Shown one piece after another: positions 1 to 14,459 of a DNA stretch of 64,000 bases. The stretch comes from Massariosphaeria phaeospora (lineage: Eukaryota; Ascomycota; Dothideomycetes; Pleosporales): assembly GCA_011032825.1 (NCBI GenBank), contig JAADJZ010000001.1, positions 1,116,001-1,180,000 on the forward strand. The letters are read 5' to 3'. Made by a program: the position numbers and the translations under genes. Positions within the stretch are counted from its first letter, which is position 1; every line of letters starts with the position of its first letter. The notes below the pieces were generated by a model. The model saw only the letters and a program-made list of their open reading frames with translations, searched no databases and was not told the DNA's origin.

Positions 1-3000
1 GGGAAAGAAGGGCAAGAAGAGAGTGTCGATTGCTGAAGAACCTGCGATCCATACCATCACCGACGTTCATGATTCCGAAGCGCTCCCTAAAGATGCCAGC
101 ACTTCTCTAATGCAAGATGATGTACCCACCGAAGTCGAAGCGTCGGCTACAATACCTGACGACCTCGCTGATGCCCCTTCTTGGTCTCAATCTGAAAAAT
201 CTGACGTACAAATCGTCGAGGACATTGCTACGGGTCCGGTCGCTGAGCCTTCTACGGATATTTCCACACAGCCAGAAGAGGTTGTTCAGGATGATCTAGA
301 TATGCCTGCTACCTCGAAGAAAGACAAGAAGAAGGGCAAGAAAGGCAAACGTGCGTCGATAGCTGAAGAGCCTACTCCAGAGTCAAGCTCTACCGCCATT
401 CAGCCTGAGGCACCAACTGATACCAAGCTCATGCGAGAAACGCAAGACCTCACGCATGAAGAGTCGGGAGTCCTTCCAATCGACACTACGCAAGCGGAGA
501 ACCAAGAGTCTATCGAACCTCAGTTTACCCCAATAACGGATTCTCTGGAAAACAAGGAGATTGATTCTATCGACCCTGCCGACCAAACGATCACCGAAGC
601 ACAGCTCGATCGTGATCTTCAGGCCCCAATGGACGGCAGCAACACCCACACAGACCTGACAGAATCTTCCACGACCTTGCCAGACGACCCCAAGCCAGCT
701 GACGAACCAGCATTGGAAGTTTGGGGTGCCTCGTTCGCGAAAAAGGACAAAAAGAAGGGAAAGAAAGGCAAGGGCAAACAATCTGACACCGCCACGCCCA
801 TTGAACAGCCCATCTCGGATGTTCAGCCCCAGGTTGAAGTCAAGGAACCCATCCAGCTCCCAACCGAGAACGTCCTGGCTGCACACGACACGCCAATTCA
901 GCTCGAGGCCGAAGCACCTGCTCAAGTCGAGGCGGCTGTACCGTCTAAGAAAGACAAAAAGAAAGGTAAAAAGGGCAAAGCGAAGGCTTCCGATGCGGTG
1001 ACTCCTCCCTCGGAGATTATCCCAGACGCGCCGGTAGACAAGGAGGTCCAGAAGCCCCTACCGGAGCCCCACGATGAGAGCGTGTCCCATACCACACCGC
1101 TAGGGAGCAGTAACGACGACGAGCCAACGTTTGTGCCATTGCCTGAGTCTAATTTCGCCACGCCAGCGGAAACTCCGATAGAGTTCGCTGACATTCCGCC
1201 AGGGTTTCCGCCATTGATCGATCCGCCATTCTCGACTCAGGTAGAGAGTAGCGACGTACAGCCAGCATTTGTGCCTCTGCCTGAGTCTGATCTTACGACT
1301 GCAGCAGAGATTACTGATATACCCCTACCTGATGCTGACCTTGCGACCCCAGCGGAGATCAGTGACGTGCAACCAGATCTCGTGCCTCTGCCTGAGTCCG
1401 ACCTTACTAATCCAGTGGAGACTAGCGATGCACAGCCAACTTTGGCTGAATCCGACCTGACTACTCCAGTAGAGATCAGCGACACACAACGGGATCTCAC
1501 GCCTCTACCAGGCTCTGACGTTGTGACCCTAGCGGAGACCAGCGACGTACTACCAGATCTCGTGCCAGTAATTGAGCCCGAACAACCTGTCGAAGATAAC
1601 TGGGGACTTCCTACCTCAAAGAAAGACAAGAAGAAGTCTAAGAAAGCAAAAGGCAAGCTATCCGCGCCAGCTACGCCAATATCCGAGACAATTCCAGAGG
1701 CGCAGACTCAGGATGATACTACCATCGCCATCGACGTCCAGCAAGATTCTCCCCAGATCGAACACCCAGAGACACCCGTTGATGACTGGGCACAGCCATC
1801 TTCTTCTAAGAAGAAGGAAAAGAAGGCGAAGAAGTTAGGCGCCGCTACTTCTGCCCCAGACACGATCCAGGAAGACGTGGCTGTGGATGAGCCTCAAGAA
1901 GACACCGTACTCGAGAAGCGCGAAGATGATGTCATCATCGAGCCGACAAGTCCGCCTGCTGCAGAGCATGAGCCCGTAGTTGATGAGCGGGCGCTGCCGT
2001 CATCATCTAAAAAGAAGGGCAAGAAGGGCAAGAAATCAGGATCTGCGACTTCCATTCCCGAACCTCCTTGCGAAATACAAGACGATGTACCTCAAATCGA
2101 AATGACGTCCTCCGCTGATCTACAGCCTTCCGGTATGCCTTTGGCTGAGCAGGGTGAGCCAGCAATTGATGAATGGGCACCCCCATCCTCATCAAAGAAA
2201 AAAGGGAAGAAAGGAAAGAAGTCTGGAGCTGCTACGCCAATTGCTGAATCACTGGCTACTTTCGAAGCCGCCCCTGCGTTGCAGGCCGAGCCGTCTGTTG
2301 AGGAGAGCGTAGTAGTAGATGACAATATCGCACTTCCGACACCCGTTTTGGAAGAATTACCATCGTCACCTGTTGACAACGCTGCTCAGGAGGAACTGCT
2401 AGATGAAGAACAACGCACACCGGACGTGCCCAAGCCGGAAGATGTCATCGCGACCGTAGCGGATGACGATGTGGCATATGAGACACCTGTCTTAGAAGAC
2501 TTGCCACCACTACCTGTCGACAGCGCTGCCAGCGAGGAGCTATTGGACGAAGAGCATCGCACATCCGATGACTCCAAGACTGTAAATATTGCCGCGGAGG
2601 GAGTTGATGGTGATGTAGTGCTTGCGACCCCCATCTTAGAAGACTTGCCATCATTGCCTGACGACGACGTTGCGAAAGACGAACTGGGCGATGAACTGCA
2701 ACCCACGCGCGATGAAACTCCTCCGGTAGAAATTATCTCGGCCGGAGCGGTCGAACCACAAGCGGATGATGATATGGCGTTGCCGTCTTCGAAAAAGAAA
2801 GGGAAGAAGGGCAAAGGCAAGAAATCCGGCACTGCTACCCAAGTGACAGAAGAAGCGGACCAGATCCCCATGGAAAACATTAATCAAGAGAAGCCATTAC
2901 CCGAGGCCGAGCCTGTGCGTGAGGAGGTCCAGCCGGCAAGTACTCCTCCGGTGGATCAGGAAACGGTGCAAGTGGATGCATGGGCTGCGCCATCTTCAAA

Positions 3001-6000
3001 GAAGAAGGGAAAGAAGGGTAAAGGCAAGAAAGCCGAGCCAGAGACACCAGCCAACGAATCCACTGATCCCCTCGACAATGTGAGCCGAGACGCATCTGCC
3101 GTCCTTACCGAAAAGCTTGACGCTCCTGAGTCCGTCACAAATGAGGCGCCTGCCCTCCAGCAACCGTCTCGAACAGACGAGCTTGAGAAGCCCTTGCTCA
3201 GCAGGAAACTCAGCAAGAAGGACAAGAAGTCTAAGAATAAGTCTGTACCTTTGGGTCAGGACGATGAGCCAACGACTGAGAATCAGATTGTTCTCTCAAG
3301 CGACGTCCTGGAGGGAGAACCCATCCCTTCGGTTGCTGACATAGGCCAAGACGTGTCAATTGTAGAGCCCGAGCAGCCCTCTCTTGAGCAGCCATTGGAG
3401 CTTACGGATGACACAATTACTGCGAAATCGCAGCCGTCCGAGGTTGCCGAGGTCTCGGACACTTTGACGCTCGAGAACGTCAATCTTGATGAGCCGGGTG
3501 GTCAACCTATTGTGGAGCAGCCTAAAGAGGTTGAGGTCGAAGACGAATGGGCTGCGCCAAAGAAGGGCAAGAAGAGTAAGAAAGACAAGAAGGCTAGAAA
3601 GCAATCTACCACCCTAGACCTGGCGGACACTCTCGAGACAGAACCTTCACAGCCTTCCATTGATCCACCTCAAGACCCATCCCATGACCTTGGCAGAGCC
3701 GAACTTCCGCAGCAAGACATCGAGTTAGGTCAAGTTCACGACGCTCCTACAAGTCCTGAACAGCCATTCAATAACTCTCGTGGGGTGGTCGAGGAATCTC
3801 CTCCTCAACTAGAGGTTGAGACAGCCCTGCCAACGTCACCCGTCTTTCCAGTACAGGATAACATCGCTCAACAGTCTCGCGATGATTCGACTAACCAACT
3901 CGAGCTTGGCCCAGAGACTTCGAAAGAACCGGAAGCGGACGACTCTTGGGCGCCGTTGAGCAAGAAAACCTCTAAGAAAGGCAAGAAAGGAAAGAAGGCG
4001 AAGGGCGACAATGTCACAGTTGGAGATCCTGTCGATGAGCCGACTTCTTCTATCGCTGAGCCTGACCGGTCAATAGAGCCCCCAACTACCTTGCCAACTA
4101 TCGAGATTTCAAGCGAGCCGGTCATCACTGCGGAAGTCTCAAAAGATGAGAAGTCGGAGGGCGACAATGTCACATTTGGAGATCTTGTCGATAAGCCCAT
4201 CTCATCTATCGCTGAGCCTGTCCAGTCGACCGAGCCCTCGACTACTTCGCTAAACATTGAGGTTCCAAGCGAGCCAGTCATTACTACAGAAGTTCCAAAA
4301 GCCGAGCCTGAAGACGGGTGGGCATTGCCCACTAAGAAGTCAAAGAAAGAAAAGAAGAAGGGCAAGAAGAGCAAGTCCACCTCGGGCGCCGATACGCCTA
4401 TAGTAGAGAAGGAGGCTCCAATGTTTGAAGAAACGGTAGCAGAGGACGTCCAACGCGATACAACCAATGACGACAATTTGCACGACACTGAAGCTATCCT
4501 ATCAGAGGAACTGCAGCCGGGTCCTAGCGCATCTGACCCAACTGTTGCACAAGACGTGCCACAGACAGAGTCATCCGACAAGCCGCTTGAACCATTGACG
4601 TTCGAGCCAGTGTACGATGCTCCTCTTTCCGATAAAGTGGACGACTTAGAGCAGCCGTCACTCAAGGCCATTGAGGCAGAGCTTGCACTACCGCGTTCAT
4701 CTTCTAAGAAGAAGAGCAAAAAGGACAAAAAGGGCCGCAAGGAGATGGACCGGGACCTGGGGATGGAACAATCGACGCCAATTGTGCCAAGTGCCGTATC
4801 CACGGACTTGCCTACACAGTATCAAGAGCCTGAGGCCGCCGAGATGATTCCCACACCGTCCGAGGACACTCAGCTCGATACACCGCAATCTGTACATTTG
4901 CCAGGTTCACCTGTTCTCGAAAGCGTCCCGGAGGCGGAGACTCAGGATCTAGAGCTTGGCTCGGCCCCTGCTACACAAATTGACGAAGCGACTTTCCACG
5001 ATGTCTCAGAACAGCTTGCAGAGCCAAATGACGATAAACGCGAGGCCGAAACGACTACCCAGCCGGAGGAACTCAAGCCAGGAGAATTGTCTTCCATCCT
5101 CGGGTCGTTGCAGGATGATCTTGCCGACTTCAAAGAACGTTCTGAAGCACTCGACAAAATTATACAAGCGGACGCTGAGGTTCAGGATATCAGTCTCGAC
5201 CAATCCTCCACTTCGCATCCCTCATCAATGTTCGATGTTGTTGGCAAGTTGAGCAAGAAAGACAAGAAGAAGGGGAAAAGGGGCAAAGCCGCCGCTGTGG
5301 ATCTTTCCGAACCCGTGACTCCAATCGTCGAATCTGACAGCTTCCTTGAGTCGAAGAATCTCGTTTCACAACTCGTCACAGAAGAAGATCCAATCTCAGT
5401 CGATATTCCATCCCGCAAGTCTAGCAAGAAGGACAAGAAGAAGGGTAAAGCCGATACTCTCAGCTGGGACGAGCCATCTGAGCCATCTGAGCCATCTGCG
5501 CCAGCGCTCGAAGCTCAGGAATCATCTGTACAGGTACCAGTCGAATCTACCGAGCCTTCTGCATCCGAGACGCCAATAGAGTCGCGAAACGTCCAAGATG
5601 ACGAACAAAGTTCCAGCGCGCCAACTCGAAAACTCAGCAAGAAAGACAAGAAGAAGGCCAAAGCTTCTGCAGCGGGCTTGGATGAGCAGCCTCCGGAGGT
5701 ATTGACGCCTCTCACTGAACCTCAAGAATCGGTCATTATGCAGCCTGCAGAGGAAACTTCTATCGTGCCAAGAGAGCCAGATATCCTCGTTCAGGATGCT
5801 GCTAGTGCTTTCAGTACGCCAACACGAAAGCTTAGCAAGAAAGATAAGAAGAAGGCTACGAAGTCTGTTGCGTTAGATTGGACTGACAGTCCTTCAACAG
5901 AGGAACCATTAGAACCTCAAGAAACCGTGCAGGAGACTATTACCGCTTTACCCTCGGAATCCCAAGACCTCGTCAAGGAGCACTCCGAGCTAGAGCCAGC

Positions 6001-9000
6001 GTTTAAGTTCGAGAACTTCGTGCAGGAACCAGTCGCTATTACTGATCAATACTTGGAACCCACGCCGTCTGATAGTCAAATCCTGGTCTATGAGGAGCAG
6101 CTGCCTACAGAGATTCCCGATCTTCAAGAACCTATAGTCGAAGATCCCCCTGTTCTGTCGCGCAAGCTCAGCAAGAAAGACAAAAAGAAGTCCAAGGCCG
6201 CATCTTCAGCCCGGGATGATCTCAGCCTAGATGCTCCCACTCCATTAGACGACGAATCTCCAGTCACAGCAGAACCTCTTCAAGTCGAAATCGGTCAACC
6301 CACGGAATCTACTGTGGAGGTACCCCTGACTTTGTCGCGCAAAGTGAGTAAGAAGGATAAGAAGAAGGCAAAGCAGACCACTTTGGCCTGGGACGAGCCG
6401 AATACGGACTTGGCGGAATCTTCCGCGCAGCTTGACCTTCAACATCCTAGCAAGGTTGACGCGGTACCAAGTTCTTTGGAGCAGATTCAAAGTAGCGATG
6501 ATGTGGTCGTACCCGCTGAGGTCGCCGTGAATGATGAACCTTCACCCATCTCCTCGGACGTGCCAATTACCACTGCGGAGTCCTACGCTCCAACCATCCC
6601 GGAAAGTCAAGACATTGCAGAAGACCAGTTCGTGCCAGTGCCTTCTGATGCCCGAGATCTCGTTATTGAGGATATTGCGCATACAATACCAGACATCGAA
6701 CAGGCCAAAGAGGATGTACATACCCCTACTGTTGACATCCAGGGACCCCGCACAGAGGACACGATACCTGAGATTCTCGAATCTCAGGAAGTGCCGGTCG
6801 CGGAAGTACCCCAACCATCCCGCAAGTTGAGCAAGAAAGACAAAAAGAAGGCGAAACCCGCAATCTCCTGGGACGAGCAAGCGCCACAAATCACAGAAAG
6901 CACTCCCACTCTGGAGAATCAGGACAACATTGTCCAACTTGAGCCTGTGGCATTACCGGTTACGACGGAACAGGATGTGATCCCAGAACCGCCCACACTA
7001 TCTCGCAAACTAAGTAAAAAGGACAAGAAGAAAGCCAAGGAAATTGCCTTTCGGACGGACGAGCCCACAGCTTCGCCAAATGACTCTACATTGCTACCTC
7101 AAGATGAAGATGCCACAAAGAACGATCTTTCGCTATCGCCAGACACGGAGGTGCAACGCCCCGCTATCGAGCCGGTCCAGACCGATCCCCCATCTGCTTC
7201 GCAGCCCGAGGTCTTTGCTCAGGATGAGCCCAGTGTGCATTCGCGCAAGCTCAGTAAGAAAGACAAGAAAAAGAAGGGCAAGGCTGTTGCTTCAGCCTGG
7301 AATGAGGAGCCTGAAGAACCCTCCAAGGAACCGGAGCTGGAGTTCACCGTATCGCAGGAGACGCCCAAAAGGGACATTGATATTGAAGTCCCGGAGGTCC
7401 TCGATGTCGCTGGACCAGACACCTCTGACTTACACCAGCCACTTGTCGAACAACAATCCATTATGACCGACGTTCCGATGTCAACTGAACCGCTCGAGCC
7501 TTTGTTTGACATTCCAGATATCGCCAACCCGGAAATTTCTGATGTCCCGACGGGGATAGAAGCTGAGCCTCCCGTTGCCCCTGCTTTAACGCGCAAACAG
7601 AGCAAGAAGGACAAGAAGAAGGGCAAGTCAACTGCATTGGACTTACAGGAGCCAACTCCAGCTAGCGAGGAGCCTATTGTCTCGGAGCCACAAACGCCTG
7701 CTGATGACTTTGCGCCTCAACCCAGTAAGAAGGACAAGAAGAAGGGCAAGAAAAAGGTGGCTGCATTTGATAGGACAGAGCCCGTTGAAAGCCAGACGAA
7801 TTACGTGCAGGATTTCACTGAACAGCCTCTGGACGCTTCGCTATCGAAGACGGACGCTGCTCCAGATATCCCAATTTCTCAGTCACCGGTCTTGGATGAC
7901 GTTCTAGCGCCTATTCCAGTGCTGGCCGATCAAAGCTTAGTGCTTGAACCCGAGGCTGCTTTGCCACAGAGTGTCGAACAAGAGTTAGTTCCAGTCGGCT
8001 TACCTCCCGCTGAGCCCGAAGTCGAGTTTGAGACAGGCTCCAAGAAGAACAAAAAGTGGAAGCGCAAATCAAAAGGTGCAGCCGCATCGTGGGATGAGCC
8101 AGTCGAAGATGCACAGCTTTTCACCACCAAAGAAGAGTTCGAAGTAGAAAAAGTCGCGTCTGAACCTATGCCAATCGCTAGTCAACCTGAACCTGAACCT
8201 CAGCCAGAGGAAGATTGGGGACTTCCTACAAACAAGAGTAAGAAGGACAAGCGGAAATCTAAGGCCACGAGCACACTTGTTGATGAGCCGGCTCAAGACG
8301 TTTCCATCACTGTGCCGTTAGAGGAACCTAGAGAGTCTAGCGCAGTTGATGCCGGTGACTTGCAGGTGGAAGACCGCGAGATTGAACCCACTTTCGAACT
8401 CCCTTCTAAGAAGAACAAGAAGGAGAAGCGCAAATCAAAAAATGCCGGTGCTATTGCCGAAGACTCTACCGAGCTCCAAGACTCACTAATCGCCACTGAG
8501 CCTCTCGTGGACCCTGTTCCTACTTTGAACGATGATTCTGAAGTCCGCGAGATGGTCAGACCTGAGACCAGTACGGTGGTTGAAGAGCCTTTGACCGAAC
8601 TTCCGAGAGATACTATTGGGGCCCATGAACACGACGCGGCAGACAGCAGTACGCCATTCGAAGTTGACTTGCCTGTCAGCGCTCAACCAGACATCGTCGT
8701 CGACGCCCAATCTCGCGACAATATCGAGTCTCATGATCGTCAGGCTGTCGATGCTCCTGTCCTTGAAAGTACAACGGTTGTGCCTGTCCTCAGCAGCGAA
8801 GCCCTCGACATAGTGGAGCCGGATAGTAGCAAGGCTGCCAATGATGTCCAGCCTGAGGTGTTGCCGGCGATTGAAGCCCCGCAGGCATCTTCATCCGCTA
8901 AAGCATCTAAGAAGAAACCCAAAAAGCATAAGTTCGCATCCATGTTCGAGCCTGAAAAGCAAGAAGAGACTGCTACGCCTCCGGTCGTATTGGCTAAGAA

Positions 9001-12000
9001 AGAAGATGCCTCAAACATTCTTGAGCCGGTTCTGGGAAGCACTCTCGCCACCCAAACCGAGACAGCGCCCCCTCCAGTCACATTGCTTCCAGAAGAGTCG
9101 GGCTGGGAATCCCAGCCTCGTGCGAAGTCTCCAGGACAAGATATTGACTTTGCCGCCAGCGTTGCAGTAGGCTTGAGGGAATCAGGCTTCGACACAGATC
9201 TCATCTTCAATGACGACTCGTTTATTCGATCTACATCTCCACACGGATCTCTTGATGTTTCACCTGAAGATGACATCGCCGCGGCGAGAGACACTGCCAG
9301 CAGGTCCAGATTCAGTGATATGGGACGTACGTCACCCAGGCCGGCGTCTCCACGAATTGAACCGACTTCCGAAATTCCTAGCAATACCCCTCAGCCAGAA
9401 GTCATTCCCGACTTTTCAGAAGATGCAAATTTGGACCCGATCTTTGACCCAATGAATATCGTCAATGATCCTCTCTTCCTCCAACGAAGGTCGCCTCCTG
9501 GTGTTCTTGAAGAACCGGATCCCGAAGAACTCTGGTCTGGTGCAAAGAAGAATAAGAAGAGCAAAGGAAAGAAGAAGCGAGATTCTATCCCTATTTCGCC
9601 AGCGGAAGATGAAGATGAAGCCCGCGCGTTGGACCTGCCTGCAGCGACTGAGCTGCCAGAAAATGCTAACATGGCCGGAACGGATGCCACTCTAGATTCA
9701 TTCGCAACAGAACCGCAACTTGAGCCTGGACTCCCTCAATCAACACAACCCGATCAGGAGCTGACACAGCCCCTCAAACTCATACCCTCAATTCCGGCCG
9801 AACAGGAACCTGAAGATGTGAGGTCGGCACCCTCTAAGAAGAAGGGCAAGAAGGCGAAGAAAGACAAAAAGAGCATTTCCTTGGCGCAAGATCCATTCGA
9901 GAGCGCAGCTGTTGAGGCCCCGGTGATTGAGGCTCCAATAGATGTGCCTCTCGCCGCGGAGACTCCAGCTGATGCGACGACGTGGGCTCTTGAGCCGGAG
10001 ATTCCTCGATCGCCTACTGCTGAGCCTTTGGCCCAAACAGAACCTAGCGTGGAGATCCTCACGGACTTGTTCGTTGACAGCACCTTATCCGAGCCGGCTG
10101 CAGTTGACGATGCGATTCTGCAAGAGGCTCCTCTCCAAGCAACACCGGTCACAGAAACAGTGGACGATGTGATTATGCAAGAGCCTCCTCGTCAAGCAAC
10201 CCCAGTCCGAGAACCAGTCGACAACGCGATTCTGCAAGAGCCTCCTCTCCAAGCCACCCCAGTCGTAGAAATAATCGAGGACACTTGGGACGAACAGCCA
10301 AAGAAAAAGGGAAAGAAGGGCAAGGGAAAATTGAAGCGTTCGAGCACTATGGAGCAAGCTTTGGAATCCGTCACCGCTCCAGTTGCAGTCACAACATTAG
10401 AGCACGAACGACAACAGGATACCGAGAGAGGAATTAGCGAGCCAAAGCAAGAAATGGAAGCAGGAGTAGAGGATTGGACTTCCTCAAAGAAGAAAGGAAA
10501 GAAAGCTAAGAAAGGAAAACTTGACTCAGCGGCTCTTCTGGTGGGAGGAGCTGCAGTTGCACCTGCAATGGCTACGGATGATGCAGTCGAAGATATGCAG
10601 AACAAGAAACGTATCGATCTCGAAATGGCCCAAGACCAGCCTCATAAATTTGAGGAGGTACCAAAATCGTCAGCGGCCGAAGAACCGAGCGAGTATCCAT
10701 TCCCAGTCACTTTTAGTCAGGAGATTCAGGAAACACCATCGAAAATGGAAATGCAGGAGTCGACGAAGGATATTGAGCCGGTTGACGAGTGGGCTTTATC
10801 ATCGAAGAAGAAAGGAAAGAAGGGTAAAAAGGAGAAGAAGGACAAGGTCCCAGGAGGAGGAATAGCGTGGGAATCGGAGAATAGAGTACTAACAGATAAA
10901 ATTCAAGAGAAGCCGTTGGAGGAACCAAGCGTCGAAAAAGGATTGCCAACATTGGAGATGACGGACGTGGTCGAGCAAGAGCCCATCCACGTGTCACAAG
11001 CAGTCGTTCCAAGCCCACCCATCGATTACCACGAGTCTATGGCAAAGAAGCAAGCGCTGCCAGAAGCTACGACGCGGGAGTTGGACTACACATCGGCTCA
11101 GGAAACCTCACTACGCTCGAAACTAGGTACATACTCAGCTGTCGACCATGTCAAGCGACGGGAACATCCAGACTCTGTACCAGACACGCAACCAGAAGAG
11201 AAGCGAAGACATCTCGCAGACCCCTTCTCAGATGCACACCACGAATCAGCGGAGCTTCCGCTCGTCTTTCCCCAAGAAGTCCGTGATGTGCCCAGTTCCG
11301 CATTGCTTCCACAAACCAGCGAAGGATTACTGAAAGAATCCTCTGCATTGCCAACAGTCAGTCGGGGGCTTTCGCCGGCAACCGAGCCAACGTGGTCTTT
11401 CGGTGGAGTCCGTGACAGCGCTGTACACGTGGCGGACTCCCCGCATCTCTCCACCGCCCCACAATTCCAGACAACCACGCGTGACAGCGGTTACCACGAT
11501 ACAGGCTACAATCCCACAATACCTCACGATGCAGGCGCGCTACCCGAAGGATCCAACAGTAAAGTGACACATCAATCGGATGAAGCAGAGACAGCGCGTG
11601 AAGCGGCTTATCGCACATTAGCAGAACCTCACCATGAGCGGGCTAGATCACGAAGCCCTTCGTTGCCGGAAGCCCCGTCCTTTGCGGGCCTTGTTCAGTC
11701 ACCGAACGCCATTGACTCGGCTACAAAGGAGCGAACCTCGTACTTATTCAATTCGTCGCCTTCAACACGCGGGTACACCGACACGCCAGCGACTACGTCG
11801 AAGACTCATTCACACGCCATCCCTCAGATAGAATCCCTCGTACAACCGGTCAGCGGTGCTGAGGACATTTCACGTGCTGTCTCACCCTCTGAGGCGATTA
11901 GGAAGCGCAGCTCGAAGTCAAGAGAGCATGCTTCGCCGACCAGAGAAGTCAAGCACAAGGAGCCTCACCAGTCAATCTTCGGCGATCCAAGTGAGAAGAA

Positions 12001-14459
12001 AGTGGAGAAGTCGGCCACGTTGGCTACTCCGTCTTCGAAGCATCTGCGAACACCCAGTGCGCAGCTAGATACGATCAAGGAGAGCAGCCCCGATGACTCC
12101 CCACTGCACAAAAAGGGGCGCCATATCACCGACGTTGGAACACCTGATCGGGGCGTGAAGACTCTGAGACGGAACGACAGTCCAAAGCCGTTCGCTGAGC
12201 GATTGAAATCCCCGCTTCCCCACACGCCCACTACGACGACCAGCCGCAAGCCCGTTGTCCCGCCTTTGGACACATCGCCAGGAAACGCGCCTGCAAAGGA
12301 TACACCATGGCATCAAGTGCACGAGAACGTCGATCGCAGCATGACGTTAAGCCCTGCCCGCCGACTCCGTTCCCCGCCTGCCTCAGACCCTACGAAGCAA
12401 CGCTTTGGTGAACACCGTTCTCCGAGCGTGCTGAGCGACCGTTCGTCGGGCGGAATTGCACGATACAAGACGCCAGATCATTTGCGACCACTTAGTGCCG
12501 CCAGCAATCGATCAGCGACTCCGCCGCTGAGACGGATCGATCGGAGCATATCAGGTGACTTACGCGCCGCATCGCGGCTTGGCGAGGTCCATGCGCAGAA
12601 GTCGCAACCTAATCTCGCCGGCATCGCGCTCGCTGCCGGGGCAACAGCTGCCATCGCCGCGGGCATCGCGAGCTCATCAAAATACGACCCCGTCACCGAC
12701 AAAGGCAAGGGTCGCGCCGACATGCCCGATGTCTACGTAAGTTGTCCCTCTCATGCGACCGTGCTTCGGACCGTGACGCTAACACAGTTTGCAGGAGGCA
12801 TGGGGTGAGGCGCAAGGCTCGCCGATGTCACCGACGCGCCCGCCGAGCGTGCGCAAGCGACAGAGCATGCAAATCATGGACCTGCAGTCGCAACTCGAGC
12901 ACCTTGCCGCTCAGAATCGATCGCTAGAGGATGCGAAAGTCAAAGCGGACGAGGCTATGCAGGCTGCCCAGTACCAGCGCCAAGTAGACTCGCAAGTGGT
13001 AACCGAAGCGGTCGAGGCACGTGATCGCGAGATCCACCAAAAGGACATCGACATCGCCCAGCTCAGAGACACTCTGCACCGTCTCCATGAAGAGGTAGCA
13101 AGACTTACCGAGCTCAACAACTCGATCACCGACGCCAATCGCCATCTGACCAATGACACCAACGACCGCTATGCGCAACTTCAAGCTGAGGGCCAGCATG
13201 TTCAGGATCAATGGCAGCAATCCGCACAAGAACTCGAGGAGCTGCGGGCGCAGCACAACCAGATGACCCGTGGAATGGAGGAAGCGGTGCGCGGAGAGAT
13301 TGCACTAGCTCTCGACGACCGGAATGCTGAGATCGAGCGTTTGAATGCCCAACTCGCAGGCGCAAGAGAGCAGATCGAGGCTCTGCAAAAGGAGATAGTC
13401 AGCTCAAAGAGCCCGAACGAGAGTTTCCTTGCCGTACGGGATGAGGACTACTTTGACAGCGCTTGTCAACAACTCTGCCAGCACGTGCAACAATGGGTGT
13501 TGCGATTCTCCAAATTCTCGGATGCTCGAGCCTGTCGTCTGTCTTCTGAGATCGCGGCTGATACAAGACTCGACGCCGCAACCCGGCAAAAGATCGACAC
13601 CCGACTAGACAACGCCATCCTCGATGGCTCCGACGTCGACATGCTCCTGGCAAGTCGTGTAAGCCGCCGAGACGTCTTCATGTCCGTAGTAATGACCATG
13701 ATTTGGGAGTATGTCTTCACACGATACCTCTTTGGCATGGATCGAGAGCAGCGACAAAAGCTCAAGTCGCTAGAAAAGACCCTTTCAGAAGTCGGTACGT
13801 CTCCACCGCCCTTCCCATCTCCACCACCTCACACTAACTCCATCCAAGGCCCCACCCGCGCCGTCGCCCAATGGCGCGCCATCACCCTCACCCTCCTCTC
13901 CAAACGCGACCCCTTCATCCACCAACGCGCCCAAGACACCGAAGCCGTCGTCCACGAAATCTACAGCACCCTCTCCACCCTCCTCCCCCCACCCTCGCAC
14001 CTCCAGCGCCAAATCCAAGAGTCCCTCCGCAACGTCATGCGCCTCGCCGTCGAGCTCTCCATCGAAATGCGCACCCAGCGCGCCGAGTACATCATGCTGC
14101 CACCCCTACAACCCGAATACGACACCAGCGGCGACCTCGTCGCAAAAGTCACTTTCAACGCGTCGCTCATGAACGAGCGCTCCGGCGAAACGCACTCCAA
14201 CGACGACCTCGAGGCGCGCGGCGCTGTCGTCAAGATCGTTCTGTTTCCGCTCGTCGTCAAGAAGGGCGATGATTTCGGCGAGGGCGACGACGAGATCGTT
14301 GTGTGTCCTGCTCAGGTCCTTGTCGCGAAACCTTCGAATAAGAAGGTTGTGCGTGTTATGAGTGGCGCTATGAGTATTGATAGCCGCCACCGCAGCGTGG
14401 CTAGTTTGGCGCCGCCCGAGAGCTCCATTATGGATTTGAGCGGGAGTAATGTGATGTAG
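1..14459 (+). CDS. Leashin-like / 'involucrin repeat' giant protein, 3' part (5' end outside window)
   Basis: The frame is open from base 2, so the gene begins upstream; about 4,780 residues lie in the window. Inferred exons are 1-12736, 12795-13794 and 13849-14459, with introns 12737-12794 (GTAAGT...GCAG) and 13795-13848 (GTACGT...CTAAC...AAG). The second intron is 54 nt and in frame. About 35 short lysine blocks of the type S(K/R)K-x-SKKDKKKGKK punctuate acidic, Pro/Ser/Thr-rich linkers of 50-130 residues. A small Ala/Gly hydrophobic stretch lies near 12620-12680. Exon 2 is a long heptad-like coiled coil, and the tail has a compact conserved-looking block (MRTQRAEYIMLPPLQPEY near 14070-14115). 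Known: leashin (LAH) proteins of filamentous ascomycetes are huge, repeat-rich tethers of Woronin bodies or septal-pore components, often annotated as involucrin repeat proteins. Family assignment rests on the lysine repeats plus the C-terminal block and is inference. No enzymatic domain is visible. Confidence 0.72.
305..10848 (+). repeat. Dispersed lysine-rich SKKDKKKGKK-type protein repeat
   Basis: About 34 copies of a 10-16 residue basic block recur inside the giant ORF, and the first bases of the window hold a further partial copy. Early copies are mostly KKDKKKGKKGK. Middle copies (about 5,200-7,600) are preceded by a Ser/Thr-Arg-Lys-(Leu/Val/Gln/Ser)-Ser lead, for example SRKLSKKDKKKAK. 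Late copies become KKNKK(E/W)KRKSK or SSKKKGKKGKK. The grading suggests local tandem duplication followed by divergence. Linkers between copies are acidic and proline rich, giving alternating charge along the chain. Confidence 0.85.

Noticed and set aside
383..925. Long open frames opposite and beside the giant repeat gene
   Set aside because: They mirror the lysine-repeat codons (AAG/AAA read as CTT/TTT), giving Leu/Phe-rich peptides; shadows of the main frame.
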